Source of the DNA: Salsuginibacillus kocurii DSM 18087
GTDB taxonomy: Bacteria; Bacillota; Bacilli; Bacillales; Marinococcaceae
Assembly (NCBI RefSeq): GCF_000377705.1
Contig: NZ_KB898625.1
Span: 186,001-250,000 of the forward strand
DNA: 64,000 nucleotides
Direction: 5' to 3'
The translations under genes were made by a program, and so were the position numbers. Position 1 is the first letter of the stretch. Each line of letters starts with the position of its first letter. Positions 62,053 to 64,000 of this stretch are shown piece after piece. The notes under the pieces were generated by a model. That model did no database searches, had not been told where the DNA came from, and saw only the letters and a program-made list of their open reading frames with translations.

Positions 62053-63306
62053 TTAAGATGGTGACCCTTCTTCTTCCTCGCCTCTTCTCTCCTCCTCATC
62101 TTCTCCGGGCTCAGCTAGAGATTCTTTCCGGTCCACGACTACGGCAGCAGACGCATCACCAACAACATTGACCCCGGTTCTAAACATATCCAAGATTCGA
62201 TCAATACCTGCTATAAGAGCGATACCTTCAAGCGGCATATTTAAGCTGGTTAAAACGAGCGTAAGCATAATCAGCCCAGCGCCAGGAACCCCGGCAGTGC
62301 CAATGGAAGCTAAGGTAGCAATCAACACGACCGTAAGAAGCTCCATCGCTCCTAGTTCAATTCCGTAAAATTGAGCAATAAAGAGTACGGCTACCCCTTG
62401 ATAAATCGCAGTACCATCCATGTTTATCGTTGCGCCAAGAGGGAGAACAAAGCTGCTCGTTCCTTTTGAAACACCGAGATTTTCGGTCGTATTTTTTATC
62501 GTAAGAGGAAGCGTCCCCGCACTACTCGCAGAACTGAAAGCAAAGATTCCGGCAGGCGCAATCCCTTTCAGAAAGTGAATAGGGTTCATTTTCCCAAACG
62601 TGCGAACAGCAAGCGTATAAATAACCGCTACGTGAATAATACAGGCTACCGCAACAGCTAAAATGACTTGCAACAGCGGTAGGAGAATAGACAGCCCATG
62701 GTCGCCAATAATTGGAGCAACGAGACCAAAGACTCCAATTGGGGCCAGTAAAATGACAAAGCTGGTGATTTTGAACATGACTTCTGAAAAGCCTTCAAAG
62801 AAGCGATAAACAGGCTGGGCCCGTTCCCCAACAGCTGCAATGGCGATCCCTAAGAAAAGAGCAAAAAAGATAATCTGGAGAATCTCGCCTTCGACTAAGG
62901 CTGCAAATGGATTTTCCGGAATGATATTTAACAGCGTATCCACAACGCCTTCTGTCTCTTCTGTCTCAGCGGCCGTTTCATCGATGCTCTCTTCTGGTAT
63001 ATCAACACCTTCACCTGGAGAAAACAGATAGCCCATGCCCAAGCCAAGGGTGATGGCAATGGCCGACGTCGTTAAATAATACGCTACCGTTTTGCCTCCA
63101 AGGCGACCAATTTTCTTGATGTCTCCAGTGCCCGCCACCCCTACAACTAGCGTGGCTAAAATAAGAGGAGCAATAATAAATTGAATCAATCGTAAAAAGG
63201 CGTCCCCGAGCGGAGATACAACTTCTACTTCCGGGCCAAAGATGACGCCCGCAATAATAGCAAGAATAAATGCAATTAAAATCTGGGTGAGAAAGTTCAC
63301 TTTCAT
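62053..63306 (-). CDS. dicarboxylate/amino acid:cation symporter (DAACS/GltP family)
   Basis: A 417-residue glutamate/aspartate or C4-dicarboxylate:Na+(H+) symporter. The first re-entrant loop has the serine-rich FSSASSAGTLP motif. The sodium-binding NMDGT motif lies in GATINMDGTAIYQG. The C-terminal helix contains GIDRILDMFRTGVNVVGD. An acidic loop (about 105-125) and a Glu-rich tail suggest salt adaptation. ATG 63306 follows AAAGGGGCAGGA; the frame extending to 63381 is rejected. Confidence 0.93.
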   Translation of the reverse strand: MKVNFLTQILIAFILAIIAGVIFGPEVEVVSPLGDAFLRLIQFIIAPLILATLVVGVAGTGDIKKIGRLGGKTVAYYLTTSAIAITLGLGMGYLFSPGEGVDIPEESIDETAAETEETEGVVDTLLNIIPENPFAALVEGEILQIIFFALFLGIAIAAVGERAQPVYRFFEGFSEVMFKITSFVILLAPIGVFGLVAPIIGDHGLSILLPLLQVILAVAVACIIHVAVIYTLAVRTFGKMNPIHFLKGIAPAGIFAFSSASSAGTLPLTIKNTTENLGVSKGTSSFVLPLGATINMDGTAIYQGVAVLFIAQFYGIELGAMELLTVVLIATLASIGTAGVPGAGLIMLTLVLTSLNMPLEGIALIAGIDRILDMFRTGVNVVGDASAAVVVDRKESLAEPGEDEEERRGEEEEGSPS

Positions 63307-63615
63307 GTTCCTGCCCCTTTCTTTAAGTTTTCGAATAACCTCAACTTTACCATGCTTCAGCTTAAATACAATACTTGACACTTATATTAGATTACGTCTT
63401 ATACGTCAATATTTTGAACTGACGAAGCGCTCATATTCTAAGTCTTAGGCTCGCCTTCAGTTCTAGTTTGTTTCTCCTACTATAAGCAAGTTTAAATTAT
63501 CATAGCTGTGTCCAAATTACTTGATGTAGTGTAGCCAACCGTAATTGGTTGGAGATGGACAAGGCTTTCGGTAAGATGAAAAGTGTACCAATAACAAGCA
63601 AGGAGGCTGCATACG

Positions 63616-64000
63616 ATGGACAAGAAAAAGCTCTTTATTACAATTATGGCAATGGTATTATTTTCCTTTACAATTGAAAAGCCAACCCCCGCAGCAGGGG
63701 CCCCTCTTCTCACTCACGGTGATGAAGATGCATCAGTCGTTCAGCTGCAAGAACAATTAATTCAAGCCGGTTACTTACATACACGTGCAACCGGCTATTA
63801 CGGAGATGCAACCCAGCAAGCTGTCCGGACGTTACAAGAGGACTTTAACCTAGCAGTGGACGGGATAGCAGGAGGGACAACCCAAAACAAACTGCACGAG
63901 GTTGAACAAATGGCACGGGTCGTTAACGGCGAAGCACGCGGAGAAGAGTATAAAGGTCAAGTGGCAGTAGCTGCTGTATTGAAGAACCGGCTCCAGGCCG
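63616..64000 (+). CDS. SleB-like cortex/cell-wall hydrolase, N-terminal part (runs off the window)
   Basis: The first 128 codons of a secreted hydrolase. A signal peptide (about 1-28) is followed by a peptidoglycan-binding domain 1 (LLTHGDEDASVVQLQEQLIQ and GYYGDATQQAVRTLQEDF). The start of the hydrolase-2 (SleB/CwlJ/YkvT) domain then reads MARVVNGEARGEEYKGQVAV, which holds the catalytic glutamate. These enzymes degrade spore cortex or vegetative wall. AAGGAGG precedes ATG 63616. The gene is incomplete because the window ends. Confidence 0.9.
   Translation, partial: MDKKKLFITIMAMVLFSFTIEKPTPAAGAPLLTHGDEDASVVQLQEQLIQAGYLHTRATGYYGDATQQAVRTLQEDFNLAVDGIAGGTTQNKLHEVEQMARVVNGEARGEEYKGQVAVAAVLKNRLQA

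Overview
The window looks like chromosome of a low-GC Gram-positive spore-former of the Bacillaceae, probably salt- or alkali-adapted. The evidence is B. subtilis-type gene sets (pucABCDE, pucL/pucM, yeaC/yeaD/yebA, csbD, a katE-type catalase, a CYP152 peroxygenase), a SleB-like spore cortex hydrolase, TPP riboswitches, two CPA1 cation/proton antiporters, an SLH-anchored subtilase and strongly acidic extracytoplasmic proteins. No species is assigned.

Layout. 0-2.4 kb: end of a GntP permease and a CPA1 antiporter. 2.7-7.7 kb: a fatty-acid operon (alpha-methylacyl-CoA racemase-like enzyme, acyl-CoA dehydrogenase, SDR, acyl-CoA ligase) behind a near-consensus FadR operator. 7.8-8.8 kb: a membrane-anchored alpha/beta hydrolase. 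9.4-15.8 kb: a complete type II-C CRISPR-Cas locus (18 repeats and 17 spacers, cas2, cas1, a 1069-aa cas9 with all catalytic residues, and a tracrRNA with its own promoter and terminator). A 46-bp imperfect direct repeat made of the 3' end of a thiY gene brackets this locus. 15.8-20.2 kb: GC-rich thiamine-precursor salvage operon (M20 deformylase, ThiZ, ThiX, ThiY) behind a TPP riboswitch; a second TPP riboswitch drives tenA at 24.2-25.1 kb. Between them are a DUF4269 protein, two small membrane proteins, a candidate small RNA and a CYP152 P450 with an OleT-like histidine. 25.7-29.0 kb and 32.6-39.5 kb: purine catabolism (OHCU decarboxylase/uricase, HIU hydrolase, purine permease, xanthine dehydrogenase pucA-E, a guanine-deaminase-like amidohydrolase), interrupted by a subtilase with three SLH domains and a decayed Rpn-family nuclease gene. 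40-47 kb: stress and miscellaneous genes (katE, D-serine dehydratase, YogA-like oxidoreductase, His-rich metal protein, a 59-aa CsbD protein). 47.2-50.6 kb: MoxR/DUF58/DUF4129 operon. 50.6-57.3 kb: fructan or sucrose ABC-transporter/GH32 operon with a LacI regulator and two palindromic operators. 57.3-64 kb: small membrane protein, maltose acetyltransferase, MoaB, CPA1 antiporter, PII-like protein, dicarboxylate symporter, and the start of a cortex hydrolase.

Three structures are not explained by the genes. (1) Four dispersed arrays share an exact 21-bp period: a 12-base core (TTGYGSMGTSAC-like) plus nine hypervariable bases. One of them is translated in frame as the N-terminal extension of ThiZ. 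(2) A 267-bp MITE-like element is present twice in inverted orientation, with 13-bp terminal inverted repeats and 4-bp target duplications. (3) The thiY 3'-end direct repeats flank the CRISPR-Cas locus like attachment sites. No complete IS element, rRNA or tRNA gene was recognised.
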